Positions 11,101-22,178 of a stretch of 64,000 nt of DNA are shown in pieces. The notes under the pieces are model-generated. The model was not told the DNA's origin, did not search any database, and was given only the letters and a program-made list of their open reading frames with translations. The translations under genes and the position numbers were made by a program. Source of the DNA: Ligustrum vulgare (Eukaryota > Streptophyta > Magnoliopsida > Lamiales > Oleaceae); NCBI GenBank assembly GCA_963555705.1, contig OY743184.1, positions 19,767,859 to 19,831,858 on the forward strand, in the 5' to 3' direction. The stretch's first letter is position 1; each line of letters starts with the position of its first letter.

Positions 11101-14100
11101 TTTCACGTGCACATGCAACACTTAAGAAATAAAAGCCCTAATTGGGCCAAAGGCCCAACTTCCTTCCTAAGCTACTTCACGCCGGCAAATAGATAATTTT
11201 GAGACATAACTAATTTGGTGATTTTCCTCAATTTAATTACACAGATGCCACTTAAGTTTCTCAACTAATTTCGGTCAAATACCCAACAGTCTACACTTTG
11301 ACACAAGTTCCTTCAAACCCCAAAAAATTAAATTCAACCATTGGGTAATATCAGGAAAGCATTTACGCTTAGATGATCTCATACTCCAACAAATGAGTAT
11401 AACCACTCAGAATTATAAACGAACTTCGAGCTTTTCCCCAGCTTATATCGAAACAAAATTGCTAAAAAATTATAGTGCAATTCCCGTCGTTTGATTTTCC
11501 ATAGAAGTTCATCAACCATTGACATCAATTCAACCACATACCTTACATCAAAGTCAAACCAATGTCTATGTGTGAACACATGTACCTGCTAGTAAGAAAA
11601 CATTGTCCACTTTCGAGCAGTTAGCTGAGCCTGCTCCACCTTTTGGAAAATTTCTTCTCACGTGCTCGGATTGTCCAAGGTTCCAACATGCCACTTACTT
11701 TTTCATGGAGTTACCCTCTTCCACTTTTCAGTGACAAACAAATTATTTTCAGATGAACTATCGCTTTCACCTAATCTCCTTTCTTTAGAGATCAACTTGT
11801 GTTTGAGATTTTTGTACCTGTATTCATTCTCAAAAAAAGAAATTGTTCATTCAAATACAACCAATTTGGCAGACTCTTCGTTTGATACAGTTTTTCCCAA
11901 ATATCCTTAGTAGCAGATATTCCATGAATATTTGCAAAAACATTCTTAGCCAAACAAAGTCGTATCATGCTTGCAGCATTCAAATTCAAATCTTCCCAAT
12001 TTTCATCACTGTTGTTGGATTCAATTTCTTTGTCAGAACTCGAGGTTGATTTTCCCTATAAAGATTTGTGCAGTCTCGCCTGAATCAACACATCCCTGAC
12101 TTGTACTTGCCACAAGTCAAAGTTAATCATCCCATCAAATTTTTCACATCGTACTTGACAAACATTTTCTTTTGCTCCAATTCTTCGAACCACCTGACGT
12201 TTTGATATCACTTGTTGAGAATTGAATGCAAATTCCCTTTCCACTTGACCCACATGAACTTTTGATGTACAAGAAATAATTGAGCTAATAAGAAAATAAA
12301 GAACAACAACGCGAAATTTACATATCGTCAAAGTTTTTTCACTATATATTAAATTGTTCCAAATATATAAAATTTCACTCAACTGTCCAATCCCATAGAT
12401 TACAGAGAAAATACTAAAACTGAGTTCCTATTCAACACAAGTTCTACCCTTTGATTCATGCCACAAAGAGTTGCAAGAAACTACCAAGACAAAGTTCACA
12501 ATTTTATCTCTATTTAATCACAATATTATACTCTACAATTGGCAAGGAAAAAAAATCTGTCATTATTGCACAAGAATTCAAGTGCACTATTTTTTCTTTT
12601 CGTATTGCAGCCTCTTCCCTTGTTTCATGTGCACATGCAACACTTTATTAGAAATTGGTTTATAAACTAGATTATTTTGTTTACCGAACACTTGCTAATT
12701 TGGTGGCTGCCCTCAATTTAATTTACAGATGCCACTTAAGTTTCTCAACTAATTTTGGGTCAAATACCAACAACTAATTCCTCCATAGCATAGGGAAATT
12801 GATGTTGCACAGTTTAACATAGTCGAAAGGTAAACACTGAAATTATGATAATGAAAGACATTATAATGTTAATGCATACAAGTATTGTTGATAAGATATT
12901 TTTGCTTATGTGACCAAAATCTATGCATGCAACATTTGGCTGAATCAGTTGGTAGATTATCATTTCTACCAACTACATGGTCACAGTGGCGGATCCAGAA
13001 TTTTAAATTGGACCGAGCTGGAATTTAAAAATTGCGGGGAGGCCGATAGTGCCGATCTTTTGATTTTCAACGTTTAAGTGCAAACTTTATAAAGTTGTCA
13101 AAATCTAATTCTCAAACAAAGTTGATTACATTCAAAGTCTGAAAATCACGTTCTAATCCTAAAATCACATTCAAATTATAATAACATCATTTTTCACAAA
13201 TCACATTCTAAAACCTAAGTTCTAAAACCTGAACAAATTCAAGGCCTAAAATCACATTCACATAAATAATTATTTTCAGAAATTGGATTCTAAAATGTAT
13301 GAAAATGATTCCGATCGCAAAAAAATCGATAAAATCAAGTATATTGAATTACAATTTCAAAACAAACAAAGCATCTTCCCACAATAGAAAATATACACAA
13401 TAGAACTTCAGAATAAAACTAAATGAGATAGTACATATAATACAAAGTTAAATCAAGAAAAGTAAATCAAATTTATATGTAAAGAAAATGAAACGAGATT
13501 ACGATTCTCCAAACAAAGAACCAAATGGTCGCTTAAATTGAGGGTCACATTGTAACGATCCGAAAATTTATATGTCCTTTATTATCCATTATGATGTAAT
13601 AAAAGAGTTTTATAATTTATGTAATTATTTTGGAATGAAAAGAAAGAGAAACGGGATTTAACGGAAGAGAAATGAAAATATTAAATAAAGAAAAGTTACG
13701 TCAAAAACGTATTTTTATGTCTATCTTCCATATACTCGTTTGATCACTCCCGACCTCATTTGTTTACATGTGATATATGTACGGGAAATTTCTCAGAGTG
13801 AACTTAGAGAATATGAAAACAGTTTGTCATTCCGACCAACGGATAGCCCTCGGTGAATTTTTAAAGTCAGGACAGTAAAAACGATAACCCGAAAACAATT
13901 TTAAGTGACCAACTTTGGAAGGCTATAAATTTCTCCTCGGTTATCCGTTTCTTGTGCTGTAAATTGCATATTAAAGTACTCCGTGAGTACTTCGAAATGG
14001 TACTAAGAAACCAAGATTTTGACTCCGTTTGATACCTCAAATATGAGCTCAAATCAGCCTGCGCGAAACTGAAATTTAGAAAAATTAAGCATGAGGTGTT

Positions 14101-15493
14101 ATAAGATGAAGTCTTCCACGTTGCACCATTATCTTTATTCTCTCTCTTATCCTATTGCACCATTATCTTTATTCTTTCTCTTATCCCATTTAGAACGGAC
14201 AGCTCCTACTTATCATTTTTCAATGTCTGCCGAGCTATTGAACATTTTGGACCGAGCTAGTTTCATTTTTCTTCTTCCTTTTGTCTATCTGGACCATTGA
14301 AGGACTGTGCTACAGCCTAGTGGGGGCCTAACGTGGATCTGCCCATGTACATGGAAATGAAAAGAGAAAAACTTAGAATGACTCATACGCCTCCCCCAAT
14401 TTGAAACAATAAATTGTTGTACATCCGTGGACTTCTGATTTTTTTTAAATAAAAAATTGGGAGAAAATGATATAACAAAACTGGTTTTGACTTTTGACTC
14501 GTGTGGAGACAGTGAGTTGTGATAAATTTGTGCTGAAAGCATATATATATATATATTTAGTTGTTCAAATCACTATAATTGCAATTAGAGTCGTATTTCT
14601 TGTATATTCATGGAGAACAGTTCAGTTGATACCACCCTATCCTGCAGGCTCGACCATTGCTCACCCAAGCACTTGACAAGGAAGATTTTGAAGAGATAGT
14701 AGATCCTAGGCTGGAAAAGAACTTTGTTGCAAGTGAAATGTTCCGCATGATTGAAGCTGCAGCTGCTTGCGTGCGTCATTTAGCTTCAAAAAGGCCAAAG
14801 ATGAGTCAGGTAGTTTTTATATCAATGTCGTATTACATTTTATTTCAATTTAGGCACTCCTTGTACCTTCGTCTTTCGTAAGTAACGGAACTGTTGGACT
14901 TTATGATAGAAATGAGATGGCTTGAGAAGTGCATTAATGCATTTTTTTGTCATCAAAATTAGTGTAAACTCTTGTTCTTCTAAAAAAAACCAATGCATTT
15001 AAAAAGGACAATTTTACAAAAATAAACATTTTTGGTGGTGTGGACAACAAAATGACTACATTTTCAGTCTTTTTAGATTATTATTATACATCATCATATC
15101 CGTCATAAAATGACAGTAATTTCATTAGTTTCAAAAGACGTAGGTGGACGGATGAAAGTTTAGTTTTGGAACAAAAAATTATTCGGTGATTAAGACAAAC
15201 AGTGTTTTTAATTCTTCAAATGTCTCTCGGCTTTAAAAGCATCACAAATTGTTTTACACAACTCATTATTATCATTTTTCATTCCGTTCTTTCTTAATCA
15301 TCAGGTAGTGAGAGCTTTAGAAACTATGGAGGAGTTGACAGATTTGAACAATGGAATGATACCTGGCCAAAGTGGAATTTTTACTTCAAGGGAACAATCT
15401 GCACAGATCAGAATGTTTCAAAGGATGGCATTTGGGAGTCAAGAATATAGTTCAGATTTCTTCAATAATTCCCAAAGCAGCTGGAGAAGTTGA
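5164..15493 (+). CDS. PERK: Proline-rich extensin-like receptor kinase (PERK), 8 exons
   Basis: Exons: 5164-6208, 6834-7235, 7778-7864, 8270-8340, 8508-8590, 8799-8946, 14648-14809, 15305-15493. All introns are GT-AG and phases agree, giving about 728 residues. Residues 1-285 are a Pro/Ser/Ala-rich extensin-like region without a classical signal peptide, as is usual for PERKs. One membrane span lies at about 301-323, followed by a Lys/Arg stop-transfer run. The kinase has GAGGFG (403-408), Lys424 in AVKQLK, HRD with Asp520, DFG at 538-540 and YLAPEYAA. PERKs are plasma-membrane Ser/Thr kinases thought to sense the cell wall. The ATG at 5164 is the first in frame. Intron 6 (5.7 kb) is swollen by transposons. 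The closest Arabidopsis class is probably PERK8-13, not resolved here. Confidence 0.93.
7546..7736. mobile_element. Tourist-like MITE in PERK intron 2
   Basis: The element 7549-7733 (185 bp) is flanked by TTA at 7546-7548 and 7734-7736, the PIF/Harbinger (Tourist) target duplication. Its ends are imperfect inverted repeats around CTGTTTGA and ATTATT (left CTCTGTTTGATACCCATTAT, right end ...CTCAAACAGGGAC). The interior contains the 'AACCACACATT' motif shared with other small AT-rich relics in this window. It lies wholly within intron 2, away from the splice sites. Confidence 0.65.
9417..9541. repeat. Two-copy 63-bp tandem duplication
   Basis: The unit 'CTTAACCAGAAATGATTATC...GGTCTCTAAAAATTA' is repeated immediately with a few substitutions. 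Both copies contain AATATTCTTATATGGTC. It is non-coding and lies in PERK intron 6. Confidence 0.75.
10119..10229 (-). pseudogene. Antisense coding-like fragment, unidentified 36-residue C-terminus
   Basis: On the minus strand an ATG at 10229 opens 36 codons ending in TGA at 10119-10121. The residues ([20 protein letters not shown] and on) have a composition and codon use that look like real protein rather than intron noise, and the bases immediately upstream in frame contain a stop, so this could be a last exon. The sequence beyond it on the minus strand (down to about 9930) could be a 3' UTR. I do not recognise the family. It may be a fragment brought in by a transposon or a decayed retrocopy. 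Chance cannot be excluded. Confidence 0.3.
10585..12777 (-). mobile_element. Short non-autonomous Ty1/copia element (LTR-gag-LTR)
   Basis: The element 10590-12772 has LTRs at 10590-11288 and 12213-12772, both starting TGTTG and ending CAACA, and is flanked by the perfect 5-bp duplication ACTAA (10585-10589, 12773-12777). Next to the right LTR, on the minus strand, TGATATCAAAAC resembles the initiator-methionine tRNA primer site (TGGTATCAGAGC), so the element reads right to left. The 0.9-kb interior encodes only gag-like pieces. No protease, integrase, RT or RNase H is present. The LTRs differ by indels (699 against 560 bp), so it is not young. It sits in PERK intron 6, antisense to the gene. 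Confidence 0.85.
11792..12180 (-). pseudogene. Ty1/copia gag remnant
   Basis: Two minus-strand frames carry copia gag (UBN2-type) blocks. From about 12160 downwards: [20 protein letters not shown], typical of the start of copia gag. From 11989 to 11792: residues including [15 protein letters not shown], then [16 protein letters not shown] and a leucine-rich tail. A stop and a frame change separate the two, so no intact product is possible. Confidence 0.7.
12984..14347. mobile_element. Possible non-autonomous DNA transposon block
   Basis: The left end CAGTGGCGGATCCAGAA (12984) and the right end ending GTGGATCTGCCCATG (14347) form an imperfect inverted repeat of the CAG(T)GGCGGATCCA type, widespread in plant genomes. 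ACATGG occurs just outside both ends but not in register as a clean duplication. Inside, 13552-14102 begins TGTAACGATCCGA and ends GAGGTGTTATA, a pattern seen in plant solo LTRs, so the block may itself be composite. No coding sequence is apparent. Confidence 0.35.
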
Positions 15494-15943
15494 TGGAACC
15501 ATCTAAACAAGCTCTGGGAGGTTCTTGTAATTAAGTTTCAGTGTGAGAAGCTAAAAGACGATGCTTGGTCGTGCTTAAAAGCTGCTTTTTCCAAAAATCC
15601 GTGTTACAAATTATTTTTTAATTATTTTTCAATTGCATTTCATGTAAAAAACCTGGTTTTATGGAAACAGCTTACAAAAAATATATTGAACCTTCTTCTC
15701 CTTGTGTGTATTGTATATTGGACAAGTATTCTTTGTACCATTCAAATATAAATTGCCCGTTTTGTTAGGTGGGCTTTAAGATTTTGGAAGGCTTTAAAGA
15801 AAAAAAGTAATAATATATTCTTTTATTTATTTATTTATTTTAATATATACATACAAGTACTGTACTGCATGCTAAATTCTGCACCATGTTTCCTTTGGTT
15901 GAAGAAAATATTTGATAATTATTTTGATGTCTGCAATTAGGAC
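15494..15943 (+). other. PERK 3' flank
   Basis: This follows the PERK stop codon and should contain the 3' UTR. It is AT-rich with no second gene and no clear transposon end. I could not choose one polyadenylation signal with confidence. Confidence 0.4.
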
Positions 15944-15981
15944 TATAATCTATATCTATATATCTATATATATATATATAT

Positions 15982-17660
15982 AAACAAAGTCTTTACCAAA
16001 AATAAACACACATACACACTTTCTCACCAAAATGAACTTACTAAATTTGAAAAGATTTTGTAAAAAATATAAGAATTAAAAAATAAATAAATAATGATTG
16101 CATTTTAGAAAGTGTAATAATTGCAAATTGAATTGCACTTTTGAGCACTACATGTATTTTTTCAAAAAAAAAAATAATAAATAAAATTGTTTTGAGCATT
16201 TTTAAATTATATAAAAAATAATGGTAGTTAAAATTTTTTGTTTAAAAACAAAGAATGTGATGTTTTCAATTTAAAAATTAGTAATTGAAAAGTAGAGAGA
16301 AAAAGTATGTGTAATTAAAAAGTAGTTTAAAAGTGTGTTGTTTAAAAATATTTTGTTAAATAAAGATGCTTCGTTCCAATTCCAAAAAGGACAATTTAAT
16401 TTTTTTTTTAACAAATTTGTTTTTACTTAATATGATGATTGATTTTAATATAAATATTAATCTTATTGTGTATCATAACTTCTTCTTTTTTTGTGAAAAA
16501 TGTGAAAAAAATTACATCTAAAGTATTCATAAGTCTAATTTAAAAAATAAATAAATAATTCTCTATTGTTATAAAAAAGTATTCAAGATTCGTAAATTCG
16601 AAATTATGTTAAATTAATTAAAAAAAAAAGTATTCAAAAATATTCTTCTTAATCATAGTGTAACTAATTTGGTAAAGTAACATTAAATTATTTATAAAGA
16701 TATAAAATTATATCATAAAATGTGTTGAAAAACATTTAAATAACCCGAAAATGATTTTGTTTAAAGAACGAAATATGATTTAGTTTAAAGAACTTAAGAA
16801 CGTTCCTTATATTTTTTTTTATAAGTTTTTCAATTAGATTATATAAAAAAATAAATTAAATGACTAATCCAAAAATTTTCTCTCAAATTGAATAATTTAA
16901 TATTTGATTGAATATAATTTTTCTTCATATGTAATGACAATTGACAAGAGTTAGAAGTAATCAATCTCGCATGTTGGAATGTATTTGAAAAATTCTATTG
17001 GTAATTATTAGTATTAAAATTATCTTTAAGCATGTGTTCGATAAACTTGAAAAAATGGTTTATAAACTATTTTATAAATCATATAATTTCTCAAACCACT
17101 TTTTTAACCATACATATTATTGTATTATTTTGAAGTCGAAAAATATGTAATATAGGCGTCAAATCGAATATCTCAACAAGAAATTTAATACAATACAATA
17201 TGTGAGAGCAAACTATAAAAAAAATTGTTCGTAAAATCGTTCAAATATTCAAATGTCAAAATTTTACTTTATATTTTTTACTTTATTTTAAATTATATCA
17301 TTTGAGTTATATAATACTCCGTGTTCAGAAAATATTAAATGGTTCGACCAGAAAGAGGCAACAGGTCAAATGTCAAAAATTGAATCGGATTGAACCGGGG
17401 TAGAATCGATTTAATTAAAAAAATAAATAATTATTTCAAAGATAAGAAAATTTTCTAAAAAAAATTAGTTTACAAATAAAACGACATTTACTCATTTGGA
17501 GTAAAATTAAATAAATAAAAAATATAACCACGATATTATTTACCAATTGAAAGCAAATATAGATTTATGGTTGTTAATTTTATATATTAAATTTTATTTC
17601 AAAATAATTTAATATATAATAAAATGATAAAAATATCTTATTTAAAAAAAGAAAGTTTAA
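15982..17660 (+). repeat. Tandem array, long copy 1
   Basis: This copy runs from the 5'-like block (AAACAAAGTCTTTACC) through landmarks such as GATTGCATTTTAGAAAGTG and GATGCTTCGTTCCAATTCC to TATCTTATTTAAAAAAAG, and stops before the 3' part present in the later copies. Confidence 0.7.
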
Positions 17661-17664
17661 AAAA

Positions 17665-17906
17665 ATGATTGCATTTTAGAAAGTGTAATAATTGGAAATG
17701 GAATTACACTTTTGAGCACTACATGTATTTTTTGAAACAAAAAAAAAAAAAAAAATTGTTATGAGCACTTTTAAATTATATAAAAAATAATAGTAGTTAA
17801 ATTTTTTTGTTTAAAAACAAAGAATGTGATGTTTTCAATGTAAAAATTAGTAATTGAAAAGTTGAGAGAAAAAGTATGTGTAATTAAAAAGTAGTTTAAT
17901 AGCGTG

Positions 17907-17940
<34 letters not shown>
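17665..17940 (+). repeat. Tandem array, short copy 1 plus AT run
   Basis: It starts inside the unit at GATTGCATTTTAGAAAGTG and breaks off at GTGTTGTTTACATATATAT, where the long copies continue with AAAAATATTTTGT. An (AT)n run joins it to the next long copy. Confidence 0.65.
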
Positions 17941-17945
<5 letters not shown>

Positions 17946-19678
17946 CAAAGTCTTTACCAAAAATAAACACACAGACACACTTTCTCACCAAAATGAACTT
18001 ACTAAATTTGGAAAGATTTTGTAAAAAACACAAGAATTAAAAAATAAATAAATAATGATTGCATTTTAGAAAGTGTAATAATTGCAAATTGAATTACACT
18101 TTTGAGCACTATATGTATTTTAAAAAAAAAAAAAAAAAAAAATTGTTTTTAGCACTTTTAAATTATATAAAAAATAATGGTAGTTAAAATTTTTTGTTTA
18201 AAAACAAAGAATGTGATGTTTTCAATGTAAAAATTAGTAATTGAAAAGTAGAGAGAAAAAATATGTGTAATTAAAAAGTAGTTTAAAAGTGTGTTGTTTA
18301 AAAATATTTTGTCAAATAAAGATGCTTCGTTCCAATTCCAAAAAAGAACAATTTAATTTTTTTTTTTAACAAATTTGTTTTTACTTAATATGATGATTGA
18401 TTTTAATATAATTATTAATCTTATTGTGTATCACAACTTCTTCTTTTTTGTGAAAAATGTGAAAAAAATTACATCTAAAGTATTCATAAGTCTAATTTTA
18501 AAAAAAATAAATAATTCTATATTGTTATAAAAATATATTCAAGATTCGTAAATTCGAAATTATGTTAAATTAATTAAAAAAAAAAGTATTCAAAAATATT
18601 CTTCTTAATCATAGTGTAACTAATTTGGTACAGTAGCATTGAATTATTTATAAAGATATAAAATTATATCATAAAATGTGTTGAAAAACATTTAAATAAT
18701 CCGAAAATGATTTTGTTTAAAGAACGAAATATGTTTTAATTTAAAGAACTTAAGAACATTCCTTATATTTTTTTTATAAGTTTTTCAATTAGATTATATA
18801 AAAAAAATAAATTAAATGACTAATCAAAAAAGAATTTCTAAAATTGAATAATTTAATATTTGATTGAATATAATTTTTCTTCATATGTAATGACAATTGA
18901 CAAGAGTTAGAAGTAATCAATCTCGCATATTGGAATGTATTCGAAAAATTCTATTGATAATTATCAGTATTAAAATTATCTTTAAGCATGTGTTCGATAA
19001 ACTTGCAAAAATAGTTTATAAACTATTTTATAAATCATACAGTTTTTCAAACAACTTTTTTAACCATACGTATTATTGTATTATTTTGAAGTCGAAAAAT
19101 ATGTAACATAGGCGTCAAATCGAATATCTCAACAAGAAGTTTAATACAATACAACAAGTGAGAGCAAATTATAAAAAAATTGTCCGTAAAATCGTCCAAA
19201 TATTCAAATGTCAAAATTTTACTTTATATTTTTTACTTTATTTTAAATTATATCATTTGAGTTAAATAATACTCCGTGTTCAGAAAACATTAAATGGTTC
19301 GACCAGAAAGAGGCAACAGGTCAAAGGTCAAAAATTGAATCGTATTGAACCGGGGTCGAATCGATTTTAATTAAAAAAATAAATAACTTTTTCAAATATA
19401 AAACAAATTTCTAAAAAAAATTAGTTTACAAATAAAACGACATTTACTCATTTGGAGTAAAATTAAATAAATAAAAAATATAACCACGATATTATTTATT
19501 AATTGAAAGCAAATATAGATTTATGGTTGTTAATTTTATATATTAAATTTTATTTCAAAATAATTTAATATATAATTAAATGATAAAAATATCTTATTTA
19601 AAAAAAGAAAGTTTAACAAACAAGTAAATAAAAATATTTTTTTTTTTTTAAAAAAAAGACAAACAATTTTAAAAAGAA

Positions 19679-19722
<44 letters not shown>

Positions 19723-19852
19723 GATCATAACTTCTTATTTTTTTTATAAGTTTTTTTAATGTTGCATTTCTTATTTTGATTACTCCTTTTTTTTAAAAAA
19801 AAAAATTTTGAATTTGATAATATTTTGCATTAAAATATGATTATACTATATT
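17941..19852 (+). repeat. Tandem array, long copy 2
   Basis: It extends further than copy 1, into the AATGATCATAACTTCTTATT block and to ACTATATTACT, where it joins the next short copy. It contains a pure T run of more than 30 bases at about 19683-19719. Confidence 0.7.
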
Positions 19853-20205
19853 ACTAAAAATAAACACACACACACTTTCCCGCCAAAATGAACTTACTAA
19901 ATTTGGAAAGATTTTCTAAAAAACATAAGAATTAAAAAATAAATAAAAAATGATTGCATTTTAGAAAGTGTAATGATTGCAAATGGAATTACACTTTTGA
20001 GCACTACATGTATTTTTTGAAAAAAAAAAAAAAAATTGTTTTGAGCACTTTTAAATTATATAAAAAATAATGGTAGTTAAAAATTTTTGTTTAAAAACAA
20101 AGAATGTGATGTTTTCAATGTAAAAAATAGTAATTGAAAAGTGGGGAGAAAAAGTATGTGTAATTAAAAAATAGTTTAATAGGGTATTGTTTACATATAT
20201 ATATA
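19853..20205 (+). repeat. Tandem array, short copy 2
   Basis: It starts at AAAATAAACACACACAC and ends at GTATTGTTTACATATATAT, the same internal breakpoint as short copy 1. This implies that short and long units were duplicated together. Confidence 0.65.
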
Positions 20206-22178
20206 AAAACAAAGTTTTTACCAAAAATAAACACACAAACACACTTTCTCACCAAAATGAACTTATTAAATTTGGAAAGATTTTGTAAAAAATACAAAAA
20301 TTAAAAAATAAATAAATAATGATTGCATTTTAGAAAGTGTAATAATTGCAAATTGAATTACACTTTTGAGCACTACATGTATTTTTTCTAAAAAAAAAAA
20401 AAAATAAATTGTTTTGAGCACTTTTAAATTATATAAAAAATAATGGTAGTTAAAATTTTTTGTTTAAAAACAGAGAATGTGATGTTTTCAATGTAAAAAT
20501 TGGTAATTGAAAAGTAGAGAGAAAAAGTATGTGTAATTAAAAAATAGTTTAAAAGTGTGTTGTTTAAAAATATTTCGTCAAATAAAGATGCTTCGTTCCA
20601 ATTCCAAAAAAGAACAATTTAATTTTTTTTAACAAATTTGTTTTTACTTAATATGATGATTGATTTTAATATAACTATTAATCTTATTGTGTATCATAAC
20701 TTCTTTTTTGTGATAAATGTGAAAAAAATTACATCTAAAGTATTCATAAGTCTAATTTAAAAAAAAATAATAATTCTCTATTGTTATAAAAAAATATTCA
20801 AGATTCGTAAATTCGAAATTATGTTAAATTAATTAAAAAAAAGTATTCAAAAATATTCTGCTTAATCATAGTGTAACTAATTTGGTAAAGTAACATTAAA
20901 TTATTTATAAAGATATAAAATTATATCATAAAATGTGTTGAAAAACATTTAAATAACCCAAAAATGATTTTGTTTAAAGAACGAAATATGTTTTAGTTTA
21001 AAGAACTTAAGAACATTCCTTATATTTTTTTGTATAAGTTTTTCAATTAGATTATATAAAATAAATAAATTAAATGACTAATCCAATTTTTTTTCTCAAA
21101 TTGAATAATTTAATATTTGATTGAATATAATTTTTCTTCATATGTAATGACAATTGATAAGAGTTAGAAGTAATCAATCTCGCATGTTGGAATGTATTTG
21201 AAAAATTCTATTGGTAATTATCAGTATTAAAATTATCTTTAAGCATGTATTCGATAAACTTGAAAAAATGGTTTATAAACTATTTTATAAATCATACAAT
21301 TTCTCAAACCACTTTTTTTAATCATGCATATTATTGTATTATTTTGAAGTCGAAAAATATGTAACATAGGCTTCAAATCGAATATCTCAACAAGAAATTT
21401 AATACAATACAACAAGTGAGAGCAAACTATAAAAAAATTGTCCGTAAAATCGTCCAAATATTCAAATGTCAAAATTTTACTTTATTTTTTTTACTTTATT
21501 TTAAATTATATCATTTGAGTTATATAATACTCCGTGTTCAGAAAACATTAAATGGTTCGACCAGAAAGAGGCAACAGGTCAAAGGTCAAAAATTGAATCG
21601 GATTGAATCGGGGTCGAATCGATTTTAATTAAAAAAATAAATAATTATTTCAAAGATAAGAAAATTTTCTAAAAAAAATTAGTTTACAAATAAAACGACA
21701 TTTACTCATTTAGAGTAAAATTAAATAAATAAAAAATATAACCACAATATTATTTACCAATTGAAAGCAAATATAGATTTATGGTTGTTAATTTTATATA
21801 TTAAATTTTATTTCAAAATAATTTAATATATAATAAAATGATAAAAATATCTTATTTAAAAAAAGAATGTTTAACAAACAAGTAAATAAAAATATTTTTT
21901 TTAAAAAAAAGACAAACAATTTTAAAAAGAAAAGATTTTCTTTTTTTATAATGATCATAACTTCTTATTTTTTTATTAGTTTTGTTAATGTTGCATTTCC
22001 TATTTTGATTACTCTTTTTTTTTTTTTTTAATTTTGAACTTGATAATATTTTGCATTAAAATATTATTATACTATATTTTTATTTTACATGATTGTATAA
22101 TTAATATATTTTCATAAATTTTGATTAAAATCACTATCACTACTATATTCCCGTGCATCGTACGGGTGAAAATACTAG
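20206..22178 (+). repeat. Tandem array, long copy 3 with true 3' terminus
   Basis: This is the only copy that continues through TTTTACATGATTGTATAAT and the region ending ATCACTATCACTACTATATT into the terminal hairpin and CTAG. Confidence 0.75.

Larger units (their letters stand above)
8947..14647 (+). other. PERK intron 6 (5.7 kb, transposon-rich)
   Basis: The intron joins codon TGG (exon 6, ending 8946) to GCTCGACCA (exon 7, from 14648). At this conserved position other PERK genes have a short intron. Contents from left to right: a 63-bp tandem duplication (9417-9541), an antisense coding-like fragment (10119-10229), a short Ty1/copia element (10590-12772), and a mixed block with possible transposon ends at 12984-14347. 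No exon of the kinase is hidden here: the frame and protein sequence are continuous without it. Confidence 0.8.
15944..22178 (+). mobile_element. Helitron-derived tandem array of long and short units
   Basis: A 3' Helitron terminus is present once, at the right edge: hairpin CCCGTGCATCGTACGGG (22150-22166), then ...ACTAG ending 22178 before T. Leftwards the same AT-rich unit recurs head to tail. Long copies start at about 15982, 17941 and 20206 with 'ACAAAGT(C/T)TTTACC'. Short copies lie at about 17665-17935 and 19853-20200, each ending at 'TTGTTTACATATATAT'. Only the last long copy reaches the terminal hairpin. The left edge (about 15944, TCTATATC before a TA run) is approximate. The small open frames are chance in AT-rich DNA. 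The array is non-autonomous. Confidence 0.7.

Noticed and set aside
18897..19106. Short frames in the 16-22 kb array (also 20051-20297, 21239-21628)
   Set aside because: They repeat with the AT-rich tandem unit and are Ile/Lys/Phe/Tyr-rich chance frames.
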